NCBI GenBank assembly: GCA_017467805.1
Contig: JAFUKJ010000029.1
Location: 1-50,754 of the forward strand
Source of the DNA: Lachnospiraceae bacterium
Lineage (GTDB): Bacteria; Bacillota; Clostridia; Lachnospirales; Lachnospiraceae
Length of the DNA: 50,754 nt
Reading direction: 5' to 3'
Part shown: piece after piece, positions 16,326 to 25,674 of the stretch
Layout of the letters: every line of letters begins with the position of its first letter
Position numbering within the stretch: the first letter of the stretch is position 1
Notes under the pieces: model-generated
The model's input: only the letters and a program-made list of their open reading frames with translations
Told to the model about the DNA's origin: nothing
Databases searched by the model: none
Position numbers and translations under genes: made by a program

Positions 16326-16354
16326 TTGCGTCATCATACTTAGATTGTTATAAT
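16326..16354 (+). promoter_or_regulatory. sigma-A promoter of the pentose operon
   Basis: TTGCGT (16326-16331), a 17-bp spacer and TATAAT (16349-16354). It gives a leader of about 65 nt before the kinase gene. Confidence 0.7.
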
Positions 16355-16426
16355 AGCGTTGAAAGCTCGACTTATGGGCGAATGAGCAAAAACATATAAT
16401 CACAAGAGACGTGGAGGTAGTTATTT

Positions 16427-18031
16427 ATGGCACAGGATATGAATGCAATAAAGGCTTCGATTCAGAACGGTAAGACAGCATTGGGTATTGAGTTTGGTTC
16501 AACACGAATCAAGGCAATTTTGATTGATGAGAATCATAATGTTATCGCAGCAGGAAGTCATGACTGGGAGAACCAGTTAGTAGACAATATCTGGACTTAT
16601 AGTTTAGATGCGATTTGGAACGGATTACAGGACTGCTATAAGAATATGGCAGATGATGTAATGGCACAGTACGGATTGAAGTTAGAGACAGTTGGTTCTA
16701 TCGGATTCAGTGCTATGATGCATGGTTATATGGCATTTGATAAGGATGATAATTTATTAGTTCCTTTCAGAACATGGAGAAATACCATCACAGGACAGGC
16801 AAGTGAGGAGCTTACTTCATTATTTAACTATCACATTCCACAGAGATGGAGTATTGCACATTTGAGACAGGCTATCTTAAATGGTGAAGAGCATGTTAAG
16901 GATATTACATTCTTCACAACTTTAGCTGGTTATATTCACTGGAAGCTGTCTGGCGAGAAGGTGCTTGGTGTTGGTGAGGCATCAGGTATGTTCCCTATTG
17001 ATACAGCTACAAAGAACTTCAATCAGAAGATGATTGCACAGTTTGATGAATTAGTAGCAGATAAGAACTATGCTTGGAAGCTTGAGGAGATTATGCCTAA
17101 GGTTCTTGTTGCTGGACAGAAGGCTGGCGTATTAACAGAGGAAGGTGCTAAGCTTCTTGACGTAACAGGTACATTAAAGGCTGGTATTCCTATGTGTCCT
17201 CCAGAGGGAGATGCAGGAACAGGTATGACAGCTACGAATAGCGTGAAGCAGCGTACAGGTAACGTTTCAGCAGGTACATCTGTATTTATCATGGCAGTAT
17301 TGGAGAAGGAGTTATCTAAGGCATATGATGAGCTTGACCTTGTTACAACTCCAGACGGAAGCTTAGTTGCTATGGTTCATTGCAATAACTGTACATCAGA
17401 TTTGAATGCATGGGTTAATATCTTCAAGGAGTTCCAGGAAGCAATGGGCATGAAGGTAGACATGAACGAGTTATACGGTACTTTATATAGAAAGGCATTA
17501 GAGGGAGACGCAGATTGCGGCGGACTTCTTGCATACAATTACTTCTCAGGCGAGCATATCACAGGCTTTGAAGAGGGTAGACCATTATTTGTTCGTACAC
17601 CAGAGTCTAAGTTCAACCTTGCAAACTTCATGAGAGTAAACCTCTTCACAGCACTTGGTGCATTGAAGATTGGTATGGACATCATGTTCAAGCAGGAGAA
17701 CGTTGTATTAGATGAGATTATGGGACATGGCGGACTCTTTAAAACAGAGGGCGTTGGTCAGAGAATTATGGCAGCAGCAGCTAACACACCTGTAGCAGTT
17801 ATGAAGACAGCAGGTGAAGGCGGTGCCTGGGGTATGGCTATTCTTGCAGCATATATGATGAACAAGGGTGCTAATGAGGAGTTAAGCAGCTACTTAGCAG
17901 ATAAGGTATTTGCAGGTGAGGAAGCTGTCAGATTAGAGCCAAATGCAGCAGATGTAGCAGGCTTTGACGCATTTATCGAGAGATACAAGGCTGGCTTCGC
18001 AATCGAGAAGGCAGCAGTGGAGAGTTTATAG
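16427..18031 (+). CDS. FGGY-family carbohydrate kinase, probable L-ribulokinase (AraK-like)
   Basis: The 534-aa kinase phosphorylates a ketopentose with ATP. It shows the N-terminal phosphate loop [16 protein letters not shown], the internal GTGMTATN segment, and the C-terminal GGLFKTEG...AAAANTPV...[10 protein letters not shown] glycine-rich ATP site of FGGY kinases. Its immediate partner is an L-ribulose-5-phosphate 4-epimerase, so L-ribulose is the likely substrate. Clostridia use a ribulokinase not orthologous to Escherichia AraB, named AraK. I infer this is the same type, but a xylulokinase is possible. Start: GGAGG 9 nt upstream. Confidence 0.8.
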   Translation: MAQDMNAIKASIQNGKTALGIEFGSTRIKAILIDENHNVIAAGSHDWENQLVDNIWTYSLDAIWNGLQDCYKNMADDVMAQYGLKLETVGSIGFSAMMHGYMAFDKDDNLLVPFRTWRNTITGQASEELTSLFNYHIPQRWSIAHLRQAILNGEEHVKDITFFTTLAGYIHWKLSGEKVLGVGEASGMFPIDTATKNFNQKMIAQFDELVADKNYAWKLEEIMPKVLVAGQKAGVLTEEGAKLLDVTGTLKAGIPMCPPEGDAGTGMTATNSVKQRTGNVSAGTSVFIMAVLEKELSKAYDELDLVTTPDGSLVAMVHCNNCTSDLNAWVNIFKEFQEAMGMKVDMNELYGTLYRKALEGDADCGGLLAYNYFSGEHITGFEEGRPLFVRTPESKFNLANFMRVNLFTALGALKIGMDIMFKQENVVLDEIMGHGGLFKTEGVGQRIMAAAANTPVAVMKTAGEGGAWGMAILAAYMMNKGANEELSSYLADKVFAGEEAVRLEPNAADVAGFDAFIERYKAGFAIEKAAVESL

Positions 18032-18042
18032 GAGGTAACACA

Positions 18043-18741
18043 ATGCTTGAGGAATTAAAGAAAAAAGTATATGACGCCAATATGGAATTGCCAAAGTACG
18101 GACTTGTAACCTTTACATGGGGCAACGTAAGTGCAATCGACAGAGAAAGCGGATTATTTGTTATTAAGCCAAGTGGTGTTGATTATGATTTATTAAAGCC
18201 AGAGGATATGGTAGTTATGGACCTCAATGGTAATAAGATTGAGGGTAAGTACAATCCTTCTTCTGATACAGCAACACATCTTGAGTTATATAAGGCGTTC
18301 CCAGAGATTGGTGGCGTAGTACATACACATTCAACCTATGCAACAAGCTGGGCACAGTCAGGAAGAGCGATTCCTTGCTATGGAACAACACATGCTGACT
18401 ATATGTACGGCGAGATTCCATGTGCAAGAGTTCTTACACAGGAAGAGATGGATGAGGGCTACGAGAAGAATACAGGTACAATCATTATCGAGACCTTCAA
18501 GGATAAGGACCCTATGGCAGTTCCTGCTGTATTATGCAAGAACCACGGACCATTTGCATGGGGTAAGGATGCGAAGGAAGCAGTTCACAATGCAGTTGTA
18601 TTAGAAGAGGTTGCTAAGATGGCACTCTTTACAGAGCAGTTAAAGGCTGATGTTGAGCCTGCTCCACAGAGAATTCAGGATAAGCACTACTTTAGAAAGC
18701 ACGGAGCAAATGCTTATTATGGAAATAAAATTGAAGAGTAA
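18043..18741 (+). CDS. araD: L-ribulose-5-phosphate 4-epimerase
   Basis: The 232-aa class-II aldolase-fold enzyme converts L-ribulose 5-phosphate to D-xylulose 5-phosphate. The metal-binding HTHSTYAT (His pair) and a downstream KNHGPFAWG motif with the third His are present, as are the GNVSAIDR and KPSGVDYD substrate loops. Length matches AraD/UlaF. Eleven bp separate it from the kinase gene, with the AGGAGG site overlapping that gene's stop, so the two are co-translated. Arabinose isomerase is not in the window. Confidence 0.93.
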   Translation: MLEELKKKVYDANMELPKYGLVTFTWGNVSAIDRESGLFVIKPSGVDYDLLKPEDMVVMDLNGNKIEGKYNPSSDTATHLELYKAFPEIGGVVHTHSTYATSWAQSGRAIPCYGTTHADYMYGEIPCARVLTQEEMDEGYEKNTGTIIIETFKDKDPMAVPAVLCKNHGPFAWGKDAKEAVHNAVVLEEVAKMALFTEQLKADVEPAPQRIQDKHYFRKHGANAYYGNKIEE

Positions 18742-18870
18742 TGTATAAACTTTGTTAAAAAATTAGCATTTACTACTTAGAAACTATGTGATAAAGTAAT
18801 GGTGGAACGGGTATGCTTTTATCCGTTTCCCATTCCTAATGAATATGAAAGAAATGATGGAGGAAAGAAC
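18742..18870 (+). promoter_or_regulatory. leader of the transketolase genes with a hairpin
   Basis: The 129-bp spacer holds a stem of about 10 bp with a one-base bulge (GGAACGGGTA near 18804 against TATCCGTTTCC), not followed by a T-run. I see no clear promoter. It could be a processing hairpin or attenuator between araD and the transketolase genes. Confidence 0.3.
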
Positions 18871-19698
18871 ATGACAAATTTAGAACTTCAAAAGACAGCT
18901 AATGAAGTTCGTAAGGGTATCGTTCGTGGTGTTCATGCCGCTAAGGCTGGTCATCCAGGCGGATCATTATCTGCAGCAGATATCTTTACTTACCTTTACT
19001 TCGAAGAGATGAACATTGATCCTAAGGATCCAAAGAAGGCAGACAGAGACCGTTTTGTATTATCAAAGGGACATACAGCTCCTGGTCTTTATTCTGCACT
19101 TGCTAATCGTGGTTACTTCCCAGTTGAGGACTTAACAACATTAAGAAAGTTAGGCTCTTACTTACAGGGACATCCATGTATGCAGCATATTCCTGGAGTA
19201 GATATGTCTTCAGGTTCTCTTGGACAGGGTATCTCAGTTGCTTGTGGTATGGCACTTGGTGCAAAGATGAGTAACGCTGATTACCGTGTATATACATTAC
19301 TTGGTGATGGTGAGATCGAAGAAGGACAGGTTTGGGAGGCAGCTATGTTCGCAGGACATAGAAAGCTTGACAACCTTTGCGTAATCGTTGATAACAACGG
19401 ACTTCAGATTGATGGTAAGATTGAAGATGTATGTTCTCCATATCCTATTGATAAGAAGTTTGAAGCATTTAATTTCCATGTAATTAACGTTGATGATGCA
19501 CATGACTTTGATAAGATTCGTGCAGCATTTAAGGAAGCTAGAGAGACTAAGGGTATGCCTACAGCAATTATCGTTAAGTCTACAAAGGGTAAGGGCGTTT
19601 CCTTCATGGAGAACAACTGTGATTGGCATGGTAAGGCTCCTAACGATGAGGAGTTTGCAATCGCAATGGCAGATTTAGAGAAAGTAGGTGAAGCGTGA
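18871..19698 (+). CDS. Transketolase, N-terminal (thiamine diphosphate-binding) subunit
   Basis: The 275-aa half-transketolase carries the GHPGGSLSAADI, SKGHTAPGLYSAL and GDGEIEEGQVWEAA...IVDNN motifs that hold the thiamine diphosphate and metal. It lacks the pyrimidine-binding half, which is the next gene. ATG at 18871 is chosen for its TGGAGG site; codons before it in the same frame have no ribosome binding site. The two-subunit form is usual in Clostridia. Together with the epimerase it moves xylulose 5-phosphate into the non-oxidative pentose phosphate pathway. Confidence 0.93.
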   Translation: MTNLELQKTANEVRKGIVRGVHAAKAGHPGGSLSAADIFTYLYFEEMNIDPKDPKKADRDRFVLSKGHTAPGLYSALANRGYFPVEDLTTLRKLGSYLQGHPCMQHIPGVDMSSGSLGQGISVACGMALGAKMSNADYRVYTLLGDGEIEEGQVWEAAMFAGHRKLDNLCVIVDNNGLQIDGKIEDVCSPYPIDKKFEAFNFHVINVDDAHDFDKIRAAFKEARETKGMPTAIIVKSTKGKGVSFMENNCDWHGKAPNDEEFAIAMADLEKVGEA

Positions 19699-20642
19699 TG
19701 TCAGAAGTAAAGAAAATAGCTACTAGAGAGAGCTACGGTAACGCTCTTGTTGAAATCGGTAAAGAGAATCCTAACTTAGTTGTATTAGATGCTGACCTTG
19801 CTGCAGCTACTAAGACAGGTGTATTTAAGAAGGTTTTCCCAGAGAGACATATTGACTGTGGTATCGCTGAGTGTAACATGGCTGGCGTAGCAGCAGGTCT
19901 TTCTTTAACAGGTAAGATTCCATTCATGAGTTCATTTGCTATGTTCGCAGCAGGACGTGCATTCGAGCAGGTTCGTAACTCTATCGGTTACCCACACTTG
20001 AATGCTAAGATTGGTGCTACACATGCAGGTATTACTGTAGGTGAGGACGGAGCTTCTCATCAGTGTAACGAGGATATCGCTCTTATGAGAACTATCCCAG
20101 GCATGGTAGTTATGTGTCCAGCAGATGATATCGAGGCTAAGGCAGCAGTTCGTGCAGCAGTTGAGTACGAAGGACCTGTATATATTCGTTTCGGACGTGC
20201 AGCAGTTCCTGTAATCAATGACAAGCCAGATTACAAGTTTGAGATTGGTAAGGGTACAGTTGTAAGAGAAGGTAGCGATGTTACTATCGTTGCAACAGGT
20301 ATCTGTGTAGATTCTGCACTTGGAGCAGCCGAGATGTTAGCAGCAGACGGTATCAGTGCTGAAGTTATCAACATCTGTACAATTAAGCCACTTGATGAAG
20401 AAATCATCATCAAGAGTGCTCAGAAGACAGGTAAGGTTGTAACAGCTGAGGAGCATTCTGTAATCGGTGGTCTTGGTAGTGCTGTTTGTGACGCACTTTG
20501 CAAGTCTTGCCCAACACCAGTTTATAAGATTGGTATGCAGGATATGTTCGGTGAGTCTGGTTCAGCAGCAGCTCTTATCGAGAAGTATCAGCTTGACGCT
20601 AAGGGTGTTTATGCACAGGTTAAGGGATTCTTAAATAAGTAA
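19698..20642 (+). CDS. Transketolase, C-terminal (pyrimidine-binding) subunit
   Basis: The 314-aa protein completes the transketolase: residues such as DADLAAATKTGVF, CGIAECNMAGVAAGLSLTG and the pyrimidine-domain Glu region correspond to the second half of full transketolases, and RFGRAAVPV and the final transketolase_C domain follow. It starts with ATG at 19698, sharing one base with the upstream stop (TGATG), so the two subunits are translated together. A strong terminator follows. Confidence 0.93.
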   Translation: MSEVKKIATRESYGNALVEIGKENPNLVVLDADLAAATKTGVFKKVFPERHIDCGIAECNMAGVAAGLSLTGKIPFMSSFAMFAAGRAFEQVRNSIGYPHLNAKIGATHAGITVGEDGASHQCNEDIALMRTIPGMVVMCPADDIEAKAAVRAAVEYEGPVYIRFGRAAVPVINDKPDYKFEIGKGTVVREGSDVTIVATGICVDSALGAAEMLAADGISAEVINICTIKPLDEEIIIKSAQKTGKVVTAEEHSVIGGLGSAVCDALCKSCPTPVYKIGMQDMFGESGSAAALIEKYQLDAKGVYAQVKGFLNK

Positions 20643-20694
20643 ACTTATTGCAAGTAATTCCCTACTACTAACAATCGACAAATTATGATAAAAT

Positions 20695-20726
20695 AAACCA
20701 CAGGAAGATTTCTTCCTGTGGTTTTT
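20695..20726 (+). terminator. intrinsic terminator of the pentose operon
   Basis: A 14-bp perfect stem (AAACCACAGGAAGA, complement starting at 20711) with a 2-nt loop and five trailing T. Confidence 0.95.
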
Positions 20727-20753
20727 AAGTTCCATAGAAGGAAGTGAGAATAT

Positions 20754-21677
20754 ATGTTATATTTTATCGTAAATGAAAAGTCGAGAAGTGGTAAGGGTGC
20801 GCAAATATGGAAGCAGGTTGAGAAAGAGCTACAAGCCAGAGGAATTGACTATGAAGCGCATATTACAGAATATGGCGGACACGCGACATTACTTGCGAAT
20901 AAGCTTAGCAAGCTGCCTGATGAGGAGGTTAAGCTGATTGTAGTTGGTGGTGATGGAACTGCGAATGAGGTAGTGAATGGTATTGTCAATTTTGATAAAG
21001 TAATATTTGGTATGATTCCAACAGGCTCAGGTAATGATTTGGCAAGAGGTTTAGGAAAGCTTGGAAGTCCGATAGAAGAATTAGATAAGATTTTAGAGAG
21101 CGATGGAACCGATAGAATCGACGTAGGGCAGGTAGAGTGGAAGGAAGGCGAGAAGCCAAGATTATTCCTGATTAGCGCGGGTATCGGTCTGGATGCCATG
21201 GTATGTAAAAAGGCATTGACTTCTAAGCTTAAGAAGGTATTAAATGCCATTAAGCTGGGTAAGCTTACATATATCATTTTGACGCTGCGAATGCTCTTTA
21301 GCATGACGCAGGCAGAAGCGGTAGGACGCTATGACAGAAAGAATCATAAGAAGTTCCCAAAGCTGATTTTTGCGGCTGCTATGAACTTTAGAGCAGAGGG
21401 CGGTGGTGTACCGATGGCACCAAAGGCAGATGCAAGAGATGGTAAGCTGTCCGTATGCAGTATTGGTGGAATTCCTAAGATTGTGGCGTTGTTCTTATTG
21501 CCAAGATTAGTATCGGCAACCCATGAGAAGGTTCATTGTGTGTCCATCGTTGATTGTGATAGCTGTGAGATGCGCCTGGATACACCATTTGTTCTTCACA
21601 CAGACGGTGAATACTGTGATGATGTGACAGAGGTTCGCTTTACCTGTTTACCAGGAAAGCTGAGAATATTAGCATAG
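20754..21677 (+). CDS. YegS/DagK-type lipid kinase
   Basis: The 307-aa soluble kinase of the diacylglycerol-kinase catalytic family phosphorylates diacylglycerol or a related lipid. It shows the nucleotide loop VGGDGTANE (GGDGT at 65-69), the PTGSGNDLARGLG motif, and the second-domain DARDGKLSV segment. Bacterial members use ATP and help recycle diacylglycerol or set membrane lipid balance. It precedes the CCA-adding enzyme by 55 bp. Start: GGAAGTGAG 8 nt upstream. Confidence 0.85.
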   Translation: MLYFIVNEKSRSGKGAQIWKQVEKELQARGIDYEAHITEYGGHATLLANKLSKLPDEEVKLIVVGGDGTANEVVNGIVNFDKVIFGMIPTGSGNDLARGLGKLGSPIEELDKILESDGTDRIDVGQVEWKEGEKPRLFLISAGIGLDAMVCKKALTSKLKKVLNAIKLGKLTYIILTLRMLFSMTQAEAVGRYDRKNHKKFPKLIFAAAMNFRAEGGGVPMAPKADARDGKLSVCSIGGIPKIVALFLLPRLVSATHEKVHCVSIVDCDSCEMRLDTPFVLHTDGEYCDDVTEVRFTCLPGKLRILA

Positions 21678-21732
21678 TGGGAGCTATGCTGGCTAAAAGC
21701 CATAAAAGATTTGGAAAGGCATGGTTATTTGT

Positions 21733-23064
21733 ATGCAGATTAAGTTACCTGATAAGGTAAGCTATATTATAGAGAAGCTTGAGGCGGCTGGCTATGAGGC
21801 GTATGCCGTTGGCGGCTGTGTCAGAGATTCTCTTCTTGGAAGAGTGCCTGATGACTGGGATATTACCACATCGGCGAATCCTTACGAGGTGAAGGAGATT
21901 TTCCCACGAACCATAGATACAGGGATTCAGCATGGTACGGTAACGGTCATGATGGATAGAGAGGGCTTTGAGGTTACGACCTATCGAATTGATGGTGAGT
22001 ACGAGGACAGCCGACATCCTAAGGAGGTTATTTTCACAAGGAATCTTGAGGAAGATTTGAAGCGTAGAGATTTTACGATTAACGCTATGGCATATAATGA
22101 CAGAAGCGGTATCGTAGACATTTTTGGTGGTATGGATGACCTGCAGAATAAGATAATTAGATGTGTAGGAGAGGCAAGAGAGCGTTTTACAGAGGATGCA
22201 CTTCGCATCATGCGTGCAGTGCGCTTTTCAGCGCAGCTTGGTTATGATATAGATGAGAATACCAAGAAGGCAATTATTGAGCTGGCACCTAATTTGAAGA
22301 ATATCAGTGCAGAGCGTATTCAGGTGGAGCTGGTTAAGCTTTTGGTATCGCCGAATCCTGATTTCATTAGAATCGCGTATGACTTAGGGATTACAGCGGT
22401 TATTTTACCTGAGTTTGATAAGGCAATGAAGACAGAGCAGAATAACCCACATCATATGTATACAGTAGGAGAGCATCTGATACACTGCGTGAAGAATATC
22501 AGAGCGGATAAGGCGCTAAGAATTGCGGCGCTTCTACATGACATTGGAAAGCCTGATACAAAGACTACGGATGAGGATGGTGTGGACCATTTCTATGGAC
22601 ATGTAGAACTGAGTGAAGAGATGGCTGCCAAGATATTGAGACGTTTGAAGTTTGATAATGACACCATTACAAAGGTGCGTAAATATATCAGATTTCATGA
22701 CTATCAGATTGTATCAACACCAAAGGCTGTCAGACGCGCGATGAATAAGATTGGTGTGGAGTACTTTGCACAGGTTATGGAGATTAAACAGGCTGATATG
22801 CGCGCGCAGAGTGGCTACCAGCGAGAGGAAAAGGAAGCGAAATGGCAGCAGGTACAGGAGCTGTATCAGGAGCGGCTTTTGAAGGCTGAATGTGTAACGA
22901 TTAAGGACCTGGCAATCAACGGAACTGACCTTATCAGGCTGGGAGTAGCGCAGGGTAAGGAGATTGGAGAAGTCTTGAACCGATTGCTGCAGGAGGTATT
23001 GGATGCACCAGAGAAGAATACGGTGGAATATCTGACAGCACTGGTGGAAAACTATCGAAAATAA
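21733..23064 (+). CDS. cca: CCA-adding tRNA nucleotidyltransferase with HD domain
   Basis: The 443-aa class-II enzyme adds CCA to tRNA 3' ends. Motifs: GGCVRD with DWDITT (metal Asp) in the polymerase head, RRDFTINAMAY, RFTEDALRIMRAVRF for the nucleotide-binding helices, and an HD domain (LLHDIGKPD). MQIKLPDKV at 21733 is the normal family start; an ATG 12 nt earlier is in frame but only one base from the GGAAAGG site, so I prefer 21733. The enzyme is essential here because neither complete tRNA gene in the window encodes CCA. Confidence 0.95.
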   Translation: MQIKLPDKVSYIIEKLEAAGYEAYAVGGCVRDSLLGRVPDDWDITTSANPYEVKEIFPRTIDTGIQHGTVTVMMDREGFEVTTYRIDGEYEDSRHPKEVIFTRNLEEDLKRRDFTINAMAYNDRSGIVDIFGGMDDLQNKIIRCVGEARERFTEDALRIMRAVRFSAQLGYDIDENTKKAIIELAPNLKNISAERIQVELVKLLVSPNPDFIRIAYDLGITAVILPEFDKAMKTEQNNPHHMYTVGEHLIHCVKNIRADKALRIAALLHDIGKPDTKTTDEDGVDHFYGHVELSEEMAAKILRRLKFDNDTITKVRKYIRFHDYQIVSTPKAVRRAMNKIGVEYFAQVMEIKQADMRAQSGYQREEKEAKWQQVQELYQERLLKAECVTIKDLAINGTDLIRLGVAQGKEIGEVLNRLLQEVLDAPEKNTVEYLTALVENYRK

Positions 23065-23096
23065 ATGACATATTGTGGAGAGATGAATACGAATAG

Positions 23097-23137
23097 AAAA
23101 TAACAGGTATTTTGAAAAATATTTGTTATTTTTTTTC
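23097..23137 (+). terminator. intrinsic terminator after cca
   Basis: AT-rich hairpin (AAATAACAGGTATTTT against AAATATTTGTTATTT) ending in eight T. Confidence 0.75.
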
Positions 23138-23218
23138 GCCTTTTTACATATGATAGCATATCCGACATGACAGTGCGGAGAAAGAGATTTGCAGATTATG
23201 CATGAGGGAGGAATATTT

Positions 23219-24193
23219 TTGAATGACAGAGCAGTAGTGTTATTAGAGCAGTATGATGTGGAAGTGTCAAGGACCTATAAAGGAAGAGAAAGAATTATTT
23301 TTGAAACCAATCAGGGAAATTATGCTCTGATGGAATACAAGGGGCGCACACAGAAGCTTGAATTAATGGAAAAGATGCAGGAGCATATTGGAACCTTGAT
23401 GGGGAATGATATGCTGCTTAGAAATAAAGAAGGCGAATTATTTACTAAGGATATGGATGGAACGGTATACATTGCCAAAAAACATATAGAGGGCAGAGAA
23501 TGCAACTATAAAAGTGAAGCAGAAGTGCTTTTGGCATTTGAAATGATGGCAAAGCTACATTGCGCCATGGCAGAGGTGAAGGATGAGAAAATGCAGGAGC
23601 TGCCAGTGTTTGATTATGTAGAGGAAATGCAGAAGCATACCAGAGAATGTGTCCATGTCAGAAGGTATATTCGTAATAAGGGACAAAAGACAGAGTTTGA
23701 AAGAGAGATTTTAAAGCAATATGATTACTTCTTAGAGCAGGCACAGGATGTAACAAGAAGAGCACAGCAGGAAGATATTGAGCTATACAAAGAGCGTGTT
23801 TATCAGGAAAATTTATTCTATCACGGAGATTATCAATATCATAATGTTTTGTTTGCAAGGGATGGAATCAGTGTAGTTAACTTTGAAAAATTTGGAAGAG
23901 GAAGCGGAGTAAGGGATATTTATCTATTGTTTCGTAAGATATCGGAGAAGAATGACTGGGCATTGACATTTGGAAGAAGAATGCTGGAAGCATATGAGAA
24001 GCATCGCAAGCTGTCTTCATGGGAAAAAGTACAGTTGTATGAACGCCTATCTTATCCTGATAAATTCTGGAAAATTGTTAATTTCTATGCAAACACCAGA
24101 AAATCATGGATACCTGATAAAAATCTCGAAAAGCTCGAACAGATTGTAAGGCAGGAGAAAGCAAAGCAGGGATTATTGAAGACGCTGTTTTAG
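23219..24193 (+). CDS. CotS-family spore coat / kinase-fold protein
   Basis: The 324-aa protein has a phosphotransferase (APH-like) fold: a glycine-poor N-lobe, the YHGDYQYHNVLF catalytic-loop motif (HGD-x-x-x-x-N) and VVNFEKFGRGSGVRDI in place of the usual DFD. The metal-binding Asp is replaced by Asn, so activity may be weak or structural. CotS and YtaA relatives are spore coat proteins or bacillithiol-associated kinases. Start is TTG at 23219: GGGAGG lies 7 nt before, and NDRAVVLLEQYDVEV is the usual family beginning. An upstream in-frame TTG lacks a site. Confidence 0.8.
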   Translation: MNDRAVVLLEQYDVEVSRTYKGRERIIFETNQGNYALMEYKGRTQKLELMEKMQEHIGTLMGNDMLLRNKEGELFTKDMDGTVYIAKKHIEGRECNYKSEAEVLLAFEMMAKLHCAMAEVKDEKMQELPVFDYVEEMQKHTRECVHVRRYIRNKGQKTEFEREILKQYDYFLEQAQDVTRRAQQEDIELYKERVYQENLFYHGDYQYHNVLFARDGISVVNFEKFGRGSGVRDIYLLFRKISEKNDWALTFGRRMLEAYEKHRKLSSWEKVQLYERLSYPDKFWKIVNFYANTRKSWIPDKNLEKLEQIVRQEKAKQGLLKTLF

Positions 24194-24197
24194 CCAG

Positions 24198-24226
24198 TTG
24201 CGATTTACATAAAATCAGATTATACT
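24198..24226 (+). promoter_or_regulatory. sigma-A promoter for the PEGA lipoprotein gene
   Basis: TTGCGA (24198-24203), 17-bp spacer, TATACT (24221-24226). Confidence 0.6.
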
Positions 24227-24273
24227 ATATAATAAGATGATAAATTACCACACTGCAGATAGGGGAGAAAGAC

Positions 24274-25671
24274 TTGAAGATAAAGGGGATTAGACGAAAA
24301 TTATTAACTATGGTATTTGTAGGTATGTTTTCCTGCTTGCTTGGCGGATGCAGCTTTATGAGTCCTGGGGAAACAGTACAGAGTGCAGAGATTTCGGAGA
24401 GTAGTTTTGTTACCATGAAGCCTGGATTATATGATTCAGAGGATACTGCGATTGTTGTGAAGAAGAATATAGAGGAAAGCACGGTACAACTGCAGAATAT
24501 GCAGACGGGCAAGCGCTATACTCTTTCCTATGATGGTACGACTAAGCTTTACGACAAATATGAGCAGGCAGTTTCCATGAGTCAGGTAAAGCCTGGAAGT
24601 ATTGTAACAGTTCGATTTTATAAGCCCAAGAAGGCATTGTCTTACATGATGGAGGTATCAGATGCTATCTGTTATTTGAATCTGGATAATTATGTGATAG
24701 ATACGCAGGCGGGAACGATTAGTATCGGTAAGTATGTTTTTAGTATGCAGAAGGATATGGTTATTTTGTCAAATGGCAGAGAGATAGAGCTGGAGAGTCT
24801 TAATGCTGTGGATGAGATTTCTGTATGGGGATATAATAAGCAAATATATGCAATTAATGTAGAGCAGGGACATGGATATTTACGTTTGCAGAATGAAGAT
24901 TATTTTGTGGGCGGCTGGATAGAGGTTGGACAGAATCTGATTCGTCAGATTAAAGAGGATATGCTTTTGGTAGTGCCTGAAGGCACGACTACAGTTAAGA
25001 TTAGTCACAAGGGCAGCAGTGCAACACAGGAGATTTCCTTTGCCAGAGATGAAGAAATGGTGTGGGATGTTGGAGATGTAGAGATTACATTGCCACAGTC
25101 GGGAACTGTAGTGTTCACAGTAGAGCCTGCAGATGCCAAGGTGCTGATAGATGGTGAGGAGATTAAGGCATCAACTGCAGTCACTTTAGATTATGGAGTG
25201 CATAGCCTGATTGCATCAGCAGACGGGTATGATACGATGTCTCAGTATATTCGTGTAGCAGAGCCTTCTGCAAATCTGGATGTAAAGCTGGAAAAGAGTG
25301 ATGAAGAGCAGGATTCGGATGGTGAAGAGGCTTCTGATAGTGAGGCTTCTGAAAAGGACGCTTCGGATAGTGATACATCCAAGAACGATACAACCGATAG
25401 TAAGGAGTCGGCAGAGACGGAAAAGGAAAGTAAGCAGGTTGTATCAAGCACTTCAGGATATCGTGTCTATATTGATTCACCAGTTGGTGTAGAGGTGTAT
25501 TTGGATGGCAATTATCTGGGTATAGCTCCTGTGGATTTTGCAAAGGAAGAGGGAAGCTATGTGATTTCACTTCGTAAGACAGGATATCAGACAAGAAGCT
25601 ATACCCTGCAAATTGATGGGGAGGAGAAGAATGTTAATTATTCCTTCTCGGAGTTAATGTCATTGGAGTAA
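24274..25671 (+). CDS. PEGA-domain surface lipoprotein
   Basis: The 465-aa secreted lipoprotein starts with TTG (AGGGGAG site 7 nt before) and a signal ending in the lipobox LGGCS (Cys about 26). A globular part (about 40-260) is followed by a PEGA domain (about 270-335; VEPADAKVLIDGEEI), a 45-residue Asp/Glu/Ser/Lys-rich linker (about 345-395) and a second PEGA domain (about 400-460; SPVGVEVYLDGNYLGIAPVD). PEGA domains are beta-sandwich repeats of surface proteins, often in cell-envelope assembly. It is 3 bp from mazG and probably co-transcribed with it. Confidence 0.85.
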   Translation: MKIKGIRRKLLTMVFVGMFSCLLGGCSFMSPGETVQSAEISESSFVTMKPGLYDSEDTAIVVKKNIEESTVQLQNMQTGKRYTLSYDGTTKLYDKYEQAVSMSQVKPGSIVTVRFYKPKKALSYMMEVSDAICYLNLDNYVIDTQAGTISIGKYVFSMQKDMVILSNGREIELESLNAVDEISVWGYNKQIYAINVEQGHGYLRLQNEDYFVGGWIEVGQNLIRQIKEDMLLVVPEGTTTVKISHKGSSATQEISFARDEEMVWDVGDVEITLPQSGTVVFTVEPADAKVLIDGEEIKASTAVTLDYGVHSLIASADGYDTMSQYIRVAEPSANLDVKLEKSDEEQDSDGEEASDSEASEKDASDSDTSKNDTTDSKESAETEKESKQVVSSTSGYRVYIDSPVGVEVYLDGNYLGIAPVDFAKEEGSYVISLRKTGYQTRSYTLQIDGEEKNVNYSFSELMSLE

Positions 25672-25674
25672 AAG

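Noticed and set aside
18338-18604. Alternative frames over araD
   Set aside because: The araD frame has all catalytic motifs; the others are shadows.
25298-25492. Open frames in the acidic linker of the PEGA lipoprotein
   Set aside because: Arg-rich frames arise as shadows of the biased linker codons, with no translation signals.
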